DNA of 64,000 nt from Gnetum montanum. Its lineage: Eukaryota; Streptophyta; Gnetopsida; Gnetales; Gnetaceae. Made by a program: the position numbers and the translations under genes. Position 1 is the stretch's first letter. Every line of letters begins with the position of its first letter. The notes below the pieces were generated by a model. It had not been told where the DNA came from. It searched no databases and saw nothing but the letters and a program-made list of their open reading frames with translations. The stretch spans positions 589,478 through 653,477 of the forward strand of contig MNCI01006555.1 in assembly GCA_015680685.1 (NCBI GenBank), read 5' to 3'. Below are positions 9,409-21,773 of this stretch, piece by piece.

Positions 9409-10633
9409 TGTACCGCCCAAAATCGTCGGTCCCTGGCTGGAAGGGAAAATAGAGACCGCGGGATCGCAGGACGAGCGTAGATGACCCTACCTTCTCCCGA
9501 GGGCGTGCTAGAATGCATGAAGGTAGGGTACCTTGGGTGGTCCGCACGCGGATCAGACAAGGATTTTCCCGAGCGCCACCGAAGTGTTATACGCTGGGTT
9601 ATGTGTAAACGGAGCGTAAACAGTGAAACAGACAGACAACGTAAATGTAAAAGGGCGTACAGGGTCGAGCGTAAACAGCGTAAACAAATATAGGCTCAGT
9701 GTAAGCGTATACAGGCGTGAACAACGTGAACAGCGTAAACGAATGTAAAGAGCGTAAGCAGAGGTAAACAGCATCAACAGTGCGGGCGTATACGAACGCA
9801 AACGGAGCGTGAACGTAAACAGGCGTAAACGAAGCGTGGGCCAAATTAACGTAAAACTGTAAAAGAACTTACAACAAACGTAAACAGTGGATTACAGAGT
9901 CAAAATGTTGTGCACCGGTCTAACGCAGTCGTGTAGGGACACAAGGTGGACGTAAAGCCCCGGTGGATGCAGGGATGCAACTGGTTGGCACGGTAGGCAG
10001 AGCGCGGATTGTGCTCGGCGTATAGAACTTCCAGCGTAAGCGTAAGCGTAAAGGGGTTTCTGGGCTCTTGTTTGCAGCGTAATTGCTCTAGGCCTGCTCT
10101 CGTAAATTTTTGCCGACCTCAAATTTACGGAAAATTGGGCTATTTATAGGGGTAGGGTTACCGGGAAAATCGGACTGGGAGACACGTGGCGTATAGGCCG
10201 GGCATTTACAATTTAGAAACATGGTATACGCTGGGCGTATACGCTACAATAGGCCGGCATATACGCTGGGCGTACACGCTGGGCGTGGACTTGGATGGAT
10301 GCTGGCGTATACGCTGGGGCGTATACGCTGATGGATGCTGGACGTCGACTTACTTCAATTCTTACTCTTGTTGCACCTGCTGAGCGTGCGTGTGAGGTGT
10401 GTATGCTGAGCGTCGGGCGTAGACGCTGGGCATAGACGCTGGGCGTAGACGCCGGCACAACACTTGGTTTAAAAATGGGCGTATACGCTGGCACAACACT
10501 TGGTAAAAACCAAGTGTTTCGATTCTCAAAATTTCGCTGTGTGACTTCAAATGTAGCCAAAGTCGTCTGTGGGTCACGGGGATCTGCTTCTTGTCAGAAA
10601 AATGCTAAACTCAAAAATTTTTGTGGTGTTTCA
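9409..10633 (-). repeat. LTR A (5' LTR of E1), 1225 bp
   Basis: On the plus strand it starts TGTACCGCCC and ends GTGGTGTTTCA, so on the minus strand it runs TG...CA. A minus-strand TATA box (TATAAATA) is at 10141-10148. The interior is packed with GCGTAAAC and GCGTATACGC words, including runs at 10213-10335 and 10395-10490. The first 150 bases align loosely with the starts of LTRs B, C and D, so all belong to one superfamily. Confidence 0.8.
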
Positions 10634-11297
10634 GAGGAAACCCTAGGGTGTGTGTCACAGGCGCGTGTCATGATGCGAGAGGAGACACCATTGACCCAGT
10701 AGGCTGCTATGCTCCGTCTGTTTTCCCTATGCCTCTGTTATTGCTTCTATTTTCCTTATTTTTTTTGTTTCTGTGATTTTTGTTTTGCAATCTCTATTTT
10801 CTATCATCGTATTGTTGTTATTTTGGCTTATACACCATTACTATTGCCGATTCGGTCATGACGGATGTATGAACGCTACGCTAGGATTCCATGCAATGCC
10901 ACCTGAACCGCCATCGTTGTGGCTACCATTGCCGTAGGGGCTTGGGCGATTCTAACACTTGGCATGCATGCAGCGTACAATCCTTAGGAGGGTTTAACCA
11001 TGTGCATGATGTAACAATGTAACACGTGTTCTATCATGACATGATGCTAATCACTTTGTCAGGTAGATTTGTTGAATGGATGCAATGTATTAAATTTTTC
11101 TTTGTTTAAAGATTTTTCTTTAGTTTTTTTGTTGTTATGCTAAGCTAATTCTACTACGCTATTGCCTTCGTATTTTTTCTACTACGCTATATGCATGAAG
11201 AGCATCGTGTTACACTATTTGCTAAATGCTAATTCTGCTACGCTATATTTGAACTTCACTTGAACATGTCGTAAACATTTTCTATTGTGTTGTATAG
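10634..11297 (+). other. 5' region and first intron of the E2 antisense gene (remnant)
   Basis: Lies between the LTR A end and the first recognisable exon of the E2 antisense gene. About 10880-10960 can be loosely matched to the end of E1 exon 1. CTACGCTAT words recur between 10870 and 11240, as the GCGTA words do in E1 intron 1. No intact reading frame. Confidence 0.4.
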
Positions 11298-14200
11298 GGT
11301 GGCGCTAAGGCCAATCTTCATAGTCCTAGAAATTATAGGGGTCTTGTGTTGCGTAAGTGAACCAGTGGCCAATGTTCCTCCACCCCATGCACGTGTGGGG
11401 TAGTAGGCAGTTTGGTTTTGGGAAGGAGTGCAGGACTTTCTGCAATTTCTCCTCTAGTGCTTCAGTGTGATTATTTGGTCACACTTGGCGGAGGAGGTAG
11501 CGGCCGTCATAACAGAAATCCTGTTGCCTAGGGCAAATCAAGGTATTTTGAGATTCTTAATAGATGGAGCAGTTAGCAGCGGGCAAGGAGAAGGATTCAA
11601 TCATCATCCAAAAAATTTGAGGTGTTTGGCTTAGATCTGGGAGATGCCCGAGTATAATTGCTGCCATCCATACAACACTTTTTTTATTATGCACTAGATG
11701 GGAATGTGCTTCCAGAACCCACCAGGAACTATTTATTGTGCTGGTGGGTGAGTTTTGTAGACATGTTCTGCTACACTATGCAATGTTTTCTATGCTAGGC
11801 AAATGTTAATAGTGTGTTTTTGTTACTAGGTTTTTTATTAACAAGAATGGGCTTTACGGTGATATGGATGTGTTGGTCTTAGCATAGATGGCGCTACGGG
11901 AGTTTTCTTCTGCTAAGAATATGCACACAGGTGTGATAGGCCAATGCGGGGGTGAGTATAAAACCTACCCAACCTGGTATTCCAAGCTCTATGATAGATT
12001 CAAGGAGTCTAGTTGGTTGGATGGGGGATGGGCACCCTTTAAATCGATCATCATTAAAGATGTCTTGGTTGATCTTTCGCCATTCCCGTCATCGTTTAGA
12101 CCTGGTAAGCTAAACAGTAAATTACTGCATGTTCAAGTGTTATTCCTATTTTTTCTATTACTTATGTCTTGTCTAACTTTTTTTTCTTTTTTATGTTTTC
12201 ATGCAAATTTCTATAGCAGCGAAGAAGTCCTAGGAGGTGACGGTGATCACCTCGAAGCATCAGGAGGTCAACATCTACTTCAAGTACAAGGGGGGTAGAT
12301 GAGAGCCAACGTTGGTTATGCAACATGCCCTTGGAATCCCTGATCAAACACCTTCAGGATGTTGGGCTCATGCATTTATTCCTGGCCATGAACCCGAGTG
12401 TCCCTACCATTGAGATGCTCGCCCTAGTCGACTCCTTTTCTGAAAAGGAAAACCGCTTCCGCACATGTGTACACGACATGCGGGTGATCCTTCAAATCAA
12501 TGACCAGCTATTTGAGGACCTTTTTGGTGTCCCTACTGATGGTCTCCCCATAGGATCAAAGACCAAGAAAGAGAAAAACCATCAGAGGGAGATTGAGGAG
12601 TGGCTATGGGTTGCAAAAGGACGAAAAGGGATCCTCATGGAGAAGGTCAAGCCGAGAGTTGCCAAAGATGTTTACCCCATCTTCCATGCCCATGCATTTC
12701 CCAAGCTAATTTCCAAAGGGAATATTATTGGGATTGAGAAAGCCTAGGTGATGTGAGAGGTCATGGAAGAGGGAGTCGCGACAATTGGACTAGGCATCTT
12801 TGCAATCGCTTGCAACCTAAAATGGTCACGCTTCATAAGAAGCATGAGTCCTGTTTCAATGTGCACCATGCCTTTTACATAGCCTTCTTATGGTGTTTCA
12901 TGGAGTTTTTGGTAGTCTATGAGAATGGAGTCTAGGTTATGCAAGATCGTAACCATATTTTGAAACCGTGGGTCTGCCAAATCCTCCAAACCACCCGAGC
13001 CCAAGATCCCCCAAAAGATATTGGGGAGTCATTTTCCATGACGACTAAGGATCAAGTGGCCCACAACTTCCATGGCCAAGATAGTGTGGGAGAGGTGCCC
13101 CCTACTACTACAAGTAGTGTATCACAGGGGAAACGTCTCATCATCCAGACGATGGCCACTAAGTTACAGCGAAAGAGGCCTCATCCAGACGAGGAGCCTT
13201 CCTGTACGGGCGAGGAAGGGTGGCCATCACTATGGTTTAAGCTACGCAGGATATAGCTTCAGATCGGTAAATTCTCTTCTCTGTGTTTGTTTCTTTGACT
13301 TTTGATTAAATGCTTGCTACTCTATGCTACCCTAGGCAGCGTAGCATAGTGTAGCACCTATTTTAAGCTAACATGGTATAAGCTATAATGCGAATATGTT
13401 TTTTGTTGCCAAAGGAAGAAGAAGAAGAAGAAGAAGAAGGTGATGAAGAGGTGTCAACCCCCAAGATAGGGGCAGAAAATAAAGACGCGGAGGCCCTAGT
13501 CTCAGAGGGAAGGGTCCTGGTCAAGAAAGAAGAAGGAGCCCTTGTCACCAAGGGGCTCCCGCCAACAAGGAAAATGCTCCTATTGAAGAGGAGAACCTTT
13601 TTGGTGACAAGGAGGAGTCTCCTATAGATGAGGAAGATGCTAGTTCCTTGAAAAGAAAGGTCCCAGCAAATAAAGAGAAAGTCCGCATCAACTGGAAGGG
13701 GACTTTTGTTGCAGATTTCTTTGCTGAATGCAGTTCAGCATCGGGGAAGTGGACAAATGCTAAGGATGCTGCCATAGTTTTGAGCCAAAAAGGAGGGGAA
13801 CTGCAATTAGATGCTGTTGAGTTTGATAATATATTCAATGATATGTCGATGGGTGATCCCCCCATTATCACCCCCAACGGTTTACTAGGTAGAAGCCCTT
13901 ATACAGTTGTTTGTGTTGCTCATAGCTTTATTACAGTCCATTTGGATCATTACTGACACATTTGGTTGTATGAAAGACACCATTGTTAATGCTACAGGAC
14001 CTTCCCTGATTCGCTTGGAACCATGGGCCGAGACCCTCGACAAGCTTACTTTCATGTAGGGGGTCATTGACGACATGATTGGCCATCTTAGATAGGTTGA
14101 TCCTGAAGTGGGTAAGTAAAGTTGCTACGCTAGGCTTTTGAGGTTGCTATGCTAGACTTCTTGAGTTGCTAACTTCCCTACTCTATTGTGACTAATGTGC

Positions 14201-15268
14201 TCTTTGTGTGGTCACAACCTCTTGACTCAAATGGGACCTGAAATAGGCGTTGAAAGTCGATGTCATGCCTACATTCCCACTCGAGGTGGCCGCGGTGCCT
14301 CGTCGCATATATGACAAGGCTAGCAAATGCGCTTTGCACTCAGCATGCTCCTTGTGGGAGTGTATGCACGTCAATGAAGACCTGTGGAAATGGGTCTAGA
14401 GGACTAAGAAAGAGAAGGCTGAATTGAGCATTGAGGTGGGAGATCTCCAATCCAAGAATGATTTCCTCTTGGATCGTGATACCAATGATGGCAGTTGGCA
14501 CACGAATGTCATATATTATGCTAGATATTGGATAGTCATGTGGTGCAATAACAAGGCTACTCAGGAGATAATAGAATAGTAGATGTAGATGGACTTGTTG
14601 GCTCAGAAGAACCAAGACTAGAAAGACTATAGCACTAGAGTTTACGAGTGGGGGCAATCCCAGAAAAACTATAAACATATGTATAAACTGGAATGTGCCA
14701 CCTACCGCAAACAATACTAGGATGCTTCAGTGAAGGCGTTTACCTATGAAGCATTCGTGGATGCCATTGGTGCTTCTGAGGCTTACAACAAGTTCATGGA
14801 GCAAGTGATAGTCAGTGAATCCTCTGAACAGGAAGTGGATCTTCCCACAGGTGAGACCGCCACTACTTCCTGTTCTCCGGGACCGCTGAGATGGATGGCC
14901 ATTGAAAAGAAGAAAACTGTTGCAAATGCTGAAGCAAGTGATAGGTACCAAGTAGATATCGTGGAGGAGGAGGTCTGGCACCACCTCGGGCTCGGTTTGG
15001 ATTGCATACCCCTCAAGGCAGATGTGGGGCCTTCTTAGGTTAGTTACTTTTTGCTATGCGAAGGCTTATGCTCTATTCTAGCTTTTGTGTATTACTCTAG
15101 CTAACTACTTCACTTTTTACAATGCAGATTCAAGATGCAGATGCAAGGCCCGTAGAGGGAAGAAATGAAGAGGTAGAAGAAGGGAGTGCAAAGGAAGGCA
15201 ACACAAAGTGAAAAAATGTGAAAGGCAATGGTACAGGTGAAGATGATGCAGGCAAAAATGACTTATGA
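11298..15268 (+). pseudogene. E2 antisense gene, decayed
   Basis: Same domain order as E1. The FCP1-like part (11298-11750) reads I-F-I-V-L-E-I-I-G-V-L, then V-W-F-W-E-G-V-Q-D-F-L and V-I-I-W-S. The transposon-protein-like part is at 12325-12990 (F-E-D-L-F-G-V-P), with a frameshift near 12760. A Glu-rich stretch follows the 13390 acceptor, the coiled coil is at 14340-14720, and an acidic C-terminus ends at 15268. GT-AG introns fall at the same places as in E1, for example donors at 12105, 13268, 13892 and 14113. Many TAG/TGA codons make it non-functional. Introns carry the CTACGCTATG word (about 11140-11240, 13310-13355, 14117-14160). The catalytic Asp of the HAD motif is Glu here as well. 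Confidence 0.7.
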
Positions 15269-15434
15269 TAGCATGGGTTTTTGACTTTTTGTATTTTTTG
15301 CAAAACTATTGCAAACATTGTTTGATGGAAAAAAATAGGAATGAAAGAAGTGAATTTTGAAAGAGAATTGGTCTTATGCTAGTCTATGCATTATCTATTT
15401 TATGAATTTTATGTTTTCATTTTTAATGTTTTAG

Positions 15435-15655
15435 TTTTAGGCCATTTTGGGCCATCGCTAGTTTTAGGCCATTTCGGGTCGTTGCTAGTTTTAGGCCATT
15501 TCAGGTCGTTGCTAGTTTTAGGTCATTTTGGACCATCAGACATGATGTAAACAGAAGAAATTTTGATAGTTTTAGGCCTTAGCAGGCCATAATATAGTTT
15601 TAGGTCGTTTCGGGCCCTAGGATAGTAGCGTAGTTTTAGGCCATTTCAAGCCATG
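15435..15655. repeat. Intergenic hairpin array of E2
   Basis: Seven units opening with TAGTTTTA and holding short inverted repeats: GGCC/GGCC (15440-15453), GGCC/GGTC (15467-15480, 15494-15507), GGTC/GACC (15521-15534), GGCCT/AGGCC (15575-15588), GGTC/GGCC (15603-15616), and a last degraded unit near 15638. Position between the two convergent genes is the same as in E1. Confidence 0.75.
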
Positions 15656-15786
15656 GGATGGTAAACAAATGATATGATAACGATGTAGAGAATAGCTAAT
15701 TAGTACCTAGTGTAGATGGATGGATGAAAAACAAAAAGGTGGTAAATGTACAAAAGATGCCAACTGGGCAAGAAGCAGTGGGGTTG

Positions 15787-18700
15787 CTACGCTATGCATA
15801 ACTGCTTCTTGACCCATCGTGGATTGGGTGAGGCAAAAGGCTGAGATACTTTGCTACAACCTTCGTCTACATCATTGTCCTCTACTTCGAAGGGCAACTC
15901 AGTCCAGGTGTTTTCATTTTTTGAACTGGCATGCTGAGCTGGCTCTCTTGCTAAATGGTTAGTATCTACAAAGACAGGCGCTTCATTCTCAGAGGTTACG
16001 ACCTCTGAGCCTTGTTCCATATCTACGTTGTTGATAGCTTGCATTGCTACCTCATCACCATGGATTACCACCTCCCTGCCTACTTAAGGTAGATATATCT
16101 CCTAATGAATGGGCGAAGAGACAGCCCTAAGTTGCACTAACCATGATCTCCCCAAGATCAGGTTAAACCTGGGCATCTCTTTGACCATGATGAACATTGT
16201 GTTTGTGGGGAACTGATCCCCTACCATGAAGTCAATGTGGACCATGCCTTTCACCACGACCCATGCCCCATTGAATGACTTTAAGCATGACATTCTTGTG
16301 GATCTGATTTGGGCGACCAAACCCAACTTGTTCACAATACGGAAAGGGATGACATTTGTAGCGGCCCCATCATCGATGTGTACCCTTCGGATCTTATGTT
16401 GGCCGACCCAAATTGTGATGAACATGGGTGTTGTAGTCACCTAACCCTTTTTAAGGTCTTTCCTAATGGAATCATCATAGAAATTCAATTGGGATGGCTA
16501 AGGTTCTACAAGCGCAGAAGGAAGCATGACCGAGTGGATCGCTTTCTCTTCCGTTGGCATGTTCTTGTTAACCGGAATTACCATTAACATGTGGACTAAA
16601 GCCTCACGGTGTGCGGTAGATGTCATGATTAGGTCAAATAGGCTCAGCGTAGCATTTTTCTATTTCAAAGCTTGCTTGACCTAAGTGAGAGTGCTCAAAA
16701 GGTCTCAACTACCTTCCTATTTACTACTTTTCTCCTCTTCCATTTGTCCCACGAGATGAATTTCCTAAGGAGAGATAGTTTTGGGTCTGGGTTTAGACCC
16801 TTTTGGGTGAGGTGGCGAAGGTTATGCACATGTTGCAATGTTATCTTTCAGCAACACAGACATAGATATAGGGGGCAAGGACGTAGGCTTGGAGGTACCT
16901 AACATGGTACTTTCCCTTGACATCTCATCCATAAAGCACACTTCTCATCTCTTAGGATGAGAAGGTTGTGAAGCTGTCTTATGTGGGGCAGGGACTATTG
17001 AATGGCTTGGCCCCCTAATAACAAATGGTGTTAACGGTGTTAGTGTATGCGATGGTATGGTTTTGCTTACAGGTGATGCAGGAGCAGATGCCTTGGGAAT
17101 AGGTGGTGCAAGGATGGATGACTAGAGAGAGACTCTTAAGACAAAGGTTGTTGCAGATTTTGATTAGCTGCTGGTGGTGCTGGTGTTCTACACTAAGGCA
17201 CACGGACCACAAATCGCTGCTTAGGTGGTCTAGGATTACTGTCAATGCCAATGGTGTTGATAATGTAACTGGCATTGTTGGTGTTGAGAGGATCAGTGTA
17301 AACATGTACAAATTGATTCTTGGGACATACTGGGTTGCTTTCATCTAGCACTAGTATCCCCTGATCAATCATCCTTTGGATGTCATCTTTTAATGCCATG
17401 TAGTAATCCGTGTCGTAACCACACTGTTGATGGTAGTCATAGAACTGCTCCAGCTTGAAATCCTTAGGAACTATGGGCTCATGAAGCAAAGCCAAAGAGG
17501 GGTTCCTAAGGAGTTCATAGTACCACTGATGTTTCCTGGCTCCCTCCTTCGACATTCGCTTGTGTTGGATGTACCCCGCCTCTAGTAATTGCTTCAGAAG
17601 ATTCGAAGGCTTGATGGGTAGTAGGGTATACTTTGAGAAATCTTTACGTTCATATTTCAGCTTGGGGGTGCAGATGCTTCAAGTGTAGATGTTGAAGGTT
17701 GAGGTGCGTTGCCCTATTTGGGCATGGGGTTAGTTACAAGTGTGGCCAGTTTCTTGTTATTCTTGCTACTATTGTTGGGTTTGGCCTTGTTTGCCACATT
17801 GGCCACTGTGGCTGTTGCAGCCTTACCCTTGTCTTTTTCCTTCTTCGTGAAGGTATTCTTGTATGTAACATAGGTCAGGTCTTTACTTGCCTCAGCCACA
17901 TCCTGTATGCTCTTAGTCTGGGCAAAAGCCTAACTAAGAGTCCGTGGAGCGAGATAATATAGCTTAGACTTAATCAAGTCATTCACCGAACCCATAAAGA
18001 TGGCCAACAAGTGGGCCTCCGCGATAGGCTCACAAATTTCGTTAAGGGTCACGCTCCAATGTTGGATGAACTTCTGGACTAGTTCTAGTGGGTTTTGTTT
18101 CATGCTCATCAACTGATCCAGCGTGACCTTTAGTCTCAAGTTGTATCTAAAACATATCATGAACTAGGTCAGAAGCTCATCTAGGGTTGATATGGAGGAG
18201 TGTGGAAGCATGCAGTGCTAGTCCAAGGCTTTTCCTATCAGAGACATGGAAAAGACAAGGATCATCGTATGCGGCCATTATTGCAGAAGAAGGGAGTCAG
18301 ACCTGAATATAACAAGATGTGCATTGGGATCACCCTCCCCATTGTATTTTGTGAAATGGGGGAGTGGCATCCCAGGGGGTAAAGTTAGTGTTGAAACTAC
18401 CGGGCTGATGGGATCATCCTGGTAGAAGTCCATGACCTGTACCATATCAGAATTGATAGCCTTGAGGTGTTTTATTTCCTCTATAAGGGTCTGGATAAGC
18501 TGAAATGCTTGATCTAGACCCAACGATGATGTGGATGATTGGGGAACTACCGGGGTAGCTCCCATCTGTAGTGTGGCAGGGACAACAACATGATTCATAA
18601 GTGGTGCCATTGGGGTGACCCATATGAACGGTGCTACTTGTGTTGCCCACCACCTAGTAGGTGGTGCTATTGTAGTAGCAACCGCGGGTTGTGCTATGGG

Positions 18701-19649
18701 ATAGGCCATTTGTGTGGCCAGTGAGATAGACCCGAGTCTTGCGCTAGGTTGTACCACTTGCGGGACTTGGTAGGTTTTTTGGGTAGCGTAGCAGGACATC
18801 TATGACGATTGCAAAATAGGAGGAGAAGTGAATGGGATCCACCATGTGGATGGGCCTGGGCCCACCACTGACTGTGGGGCAGGTGTAAATGTAGGAATGG
18901 AGGTGGAAACTACATGCAACTATGAGGTAGGTACAGTGTGAACATGGGGCAAGGTAGCCGTGATCTATGTGTGATGGAATGTAGGAATGGATTGATGAAT
19001 AGTTTGTAGAACTGTCTATTGAGGGATAGTGGCTGAGAATGAAACAGGGGAGTAGGCGTGTTGATACATCGAGTGCATGGCATGGCTACCCATTGTTAGT
19101 GGAATTTTGGATTGCGATAGTGCAGACGTGATCATGAAGGGGGCGGTAGTAGACAGTGGGTTCATCCAGAAAGACGGGGTAGGAGGGAGGGTGTCAGGGT
19201 TGGTTTGACCCCCCCCCCCCATCAAATTGGGAATCCAGCTCTTCCTACCCATCATGGAAAGCCTCGTCATGGTGGGACGCTGTGTCCTACGGCTCCCTAG
19301 GCCTAGTCACTTGGATCAGCTGATCTATAAGCCATTGATGTGTTTGTGTCAAAGGGATGGAAATGCTGGGAGTGGGAATAAATTCCTTCTCGTTGTAGTA
19401 AGAAAACTCGAAGCTACGTTTGTCTTCGAGTTCTTGCGCATCTAAGGGCAGGTTTGCCTGCACCTTAGCGCAGAGAAAGTTATATCGCTCATGTTGTTGG
19501 GTCAAGCCCTCAGGTGCCCAATTTTAGATCCTAAGGGATCGATGTGGCCCCAGCACTGGGCTGGGTGGTTGTTTGGCACCTGTGATGCCTTGAACCATGA
19601 GGGGAACCTCAACATTAAAGGTGGTAGCTATGGTGCTTAGGGAAATCAT
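15787..19649 (-). pseudogene. E2 gag-protease, decayed
   Basis: Start at the Met matching E1 (19649). Recognisable in order: N-terminus around 19505-19287, gag core 18799-17930 (D-P-N-A-H-L-V; a W-S-V-T-L-N-E-I-C segment), the former zinc knuckle at 17555-17193 where Cys is now Tyr (F-Y-D-Y-H-Q-Q), and protease 16440-16102 with I-D-D-G-A-A-T-N and I-L-G-R-S-W-L. The C-terminus ends at 15787. Several in-frame stops and frameshifts. There is no RT after the protease. Confidence 0.75.
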
Positions 19650-19702
19650 TGTCATAAAGCTAAAAGGATTTGCAAAATAGGAAAACAAGAAGATAGGAAG
19701 AT

Positions 19703-20030
19703 GATCAAAGGCTTTCTATCTTGCAAGATTTCGAAGGAATCATTAGAGTAACCGATTTGCACCACACGATGCATAAAAAACTGCAAAAGGGTATCATGTT
19801 TATGCTAGTGCATGTCGGGATAAAAAATGCATGCAAAATTACCATGAAACAAGGGGGTCAAATGGCGATTGAAGGCTTTATGTCTTGCAGGATTCCGAAA
19901 GAATTGTTGAAGTAACCGATCTGCATCACACAATGCGTAAACAACCACAAAAGGGATGTCAAGTTTATGCTAATGTGTGTTGGGGTACAGAATGCACACA
20001 AGACAATCGTAACAGACACAAAGGGCACCG
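19703..20030 (-). repeat. 164-bp direct repeat in the E2 gag leader
   Basis: Two diverged tandem copies start near 19703 and 19867; each contains an ACCGATTTGCA- or ACCGATCTGCA-like block. The same pair is in E2' (30748 and 30912). Comparable in place to the 25-bp array of E1, but unrelated in sequence. Confidence 0.7.
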
Positions 20031-20035
20031 AAAGG

Positions 20036-20052
20036 CCCTCCTTCTAGTGCTA
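20036..20052 (-). other. PBS-like block of E2
   Basis: Minus-strand TAGCACTAGAAGGAGGG, one base changed from the E2' copy's context (TGGCACTGGAAGGAGGG at 31081-31097). It lies six bases from the LTR B1 end. Confidence 0.55.
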
Positions 20053-20058
20053 GAAAAC

Positions 20059-21773
20059 TATAGCGACCGAAAATGTCGATGGTTGGAAAACACCGAGAGG
20101 TCGTTGGTTAGATAGTCCTAACCCCAGATCCACGCAAGGGCCGTGCTGGATAAAATGGAAGCGGGGTGTCCTGAACAGTCTGGTTGATCAGACAGGGACT
20201 CAGTCGGTGTCACTTAACCTTTTGTAAACATCGTTTTGATAAATAATGCTTATAGCGCAAGATAACAATTATTAAATGAGATGAAGCAAAAAAATGATGT
20301 AAAATGCAATGATAAATAGGAAAATAAAGTGAACTAGAGTTAAGAAATGCACTGCTTCAAGATTATGGCTTTGCTTTGTCAAGGTGGATACAATTGGTTG
20401 CACAACACTGGGAAGCACAAAGATCCCAAAAGTAACTGAGACATTCAAATCATGCCAACTATGCACTTGAATGCGAACTTAAGAGCTAATAATGTGAAAT
20501 GCTACCAAGCCAACTTGTCAACCGAGGATTTATTTTAGCCCACCCTTTGCAAAAATTTGCTAACCAACAATTGCCAAAACACCAAAATTGCCAATTTGCC
20601 AACAAAAAATGCTAACAGTGCTCAAAATTGCCAGCCAAATTTGCCAACAACCCCTCAAAATTTTTTCAAACCTTTGAGCATTAGTCTTTAGGGTATTTAT
20701 AGGGCTAGGAGGACATGAGAAATGAGGCCTAGATGACACGTATCCTGGACCCACAAGATGTTGATGTGTCCATGCTACATGAGCATGCAAAGCCGATCCT
20801 ACACCTGTCACGCTGTAATTATGCTGTTAGAACTAAAGATGCTGGGATAAGCTGTGCCAACGATGCAAACAAGGAGTGAAGCACACTGATGTAGCGTAGC
20901 TACCTGCTACGCTATGCTACACTATGGAGTGTAACATGTTACTGTAGCGTAGCATAGCGTACCCCCAGCTTGAAGAAGAAATTTACATTGGAGTTAATTG
21001 CATGTGCTAGAAGCCTTTGAAGTGTTTTGGCTAGTTCTGCATGTTTGCTATGCTACGTAACGTAGCAGCTAGTTTTAACTGCAATTTGCACCGAAGTTGC
21101 AATAGTTTACTTGAAGCTTGATCATGCTAACAACTGCAACTGCAACTTGCTGATCTTGCACTTGAGATGCCTTTTTTTTAATCATCTCTACGCTGTGCTA
21201 TGCTATGTAGCGTAGCACGTGTAGCAGCCAACATACCATGCTTTTTGTTCAATCTACCATTTTTTAATGAGAAGCTTTGCTAAGGACTTGAAGTTGAACA
21301 AGGCAACTAGTTTTGAAGGCCGGAGTGCTTGCCAGGTGCAATTGTAAGCTGGGCCTTTTTATTTTTTCTTTGCTACGCTATGTAGCATAGCATAGCATAG
21401 CACTTAGTCTTGCAACAGTTTGGTCACATGACCAACTATCTTCTAAGGCCTTCTATGCTACATAGCGTAGCGTAGCATAGCAAAGTTCTTGACTAGAAAA
21501 CTTTCTGAACTGTTTCGCGCATCCTAAGCACCACCGACAACCCCAAGCATGGTTTCTAAATAGAATGTTAGCTAAGAAAAACACCTAGGTGGGTAGGCCA
21601 GAGAGTCCATCAGGCCTGCCAACTCTGGAGGTAGAAAAATTACTAGACTGGACATTCTAAACTCAGTGCATTCATTTCTGCCAAACTATTATGAGGCTCC
21701 ACTTGTGGAAATGTTTGCCTCATTTTCAAGATCATGGTGAAGCAAGAGTGCCTTGAAATTTTAAGGTATTTCA
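20059..21773 (-). repeat. LTR B1 (5' LTR of E2), 1715 bp
   Basis: Starts TATAGCGACC (TGTAGCGACC in the duplicate) and ends GGTATTTCA. Minus-strand TATA box at 20694-20701. Five clusters of CTACGCTATG-type palindromes: about 20893-20960, 21050-21066, 21190-21225, 21368-21402 and 21449-21482. The stretch after the end (21774 on) is gag-protease sequence of another element. Confidence 0.8.

Larger units (their letters stand above)
1..10633 (-). mobile_element. E1: non-autonomous Ty3/gypsy-type LTR retrotransposon, left end outside window
   Basis: Read on the minus strand, the element has its 5' LTR at 9409-10633, PBS-like site at 9387-9403, leader with tandem repeats, a gag-protease frame (9027-4969), a hairpin array (4702-4960), and then a spliced gene on the opposite strand (297-4469). 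The second (3') LTR should lie left of position 1; I do not see an LTR end (GGTGTTTCA) in the first 300 bases. No reverse transcriptase, RNase H or integrase motif occurs anywhere in it. Protease ends 500 bp from the end of the facing gene, so the pol region is truly missing. It is much richer in CpG than the rest of the window and its frames are nearly intact, so it is the youngest copy here. Extra antisense ORFs are known in Tat-lineage Ty3/gypsy elements such as maize Grande; membership of that lineage is inferred. Confidence 0.8.
10634..21773 (-). mobile_element. E2: decayed relative of E1 with the same convergent layout
   Basis: Contains a broken antisense gene on plus (11298-15268), a hairpin array (15435-15655), a broken gag-protease on minus (19649-15787), a leader with a 164-bp direct repeat, a PBS-like block and LTR B1 (20059-21773). 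No separate left LTR is visible between LTR A and the gene, so E2 may share LTR A with E1 or have lost its own. Its dispersed word is CTACGCTATG rather than GCGTATACGC. Stop codons and small frameshifts are frequent, mostly TAG where Gln or Trp is expected. Confidence 0.75.

Noticed and set aside
9553-10122. Several 70-115 codon frames within LTR A on the minus strand
   Set aside because: They arise from the repeated GCGTAAAC and GCGTATACGC words, which lack stops in some frames.
9060-10500. CRISPR-like spaced repeats
   Set aside because: The repeats are short degenerate palindromes without unique spacers of even length, and the context is a plant retrotransposon.
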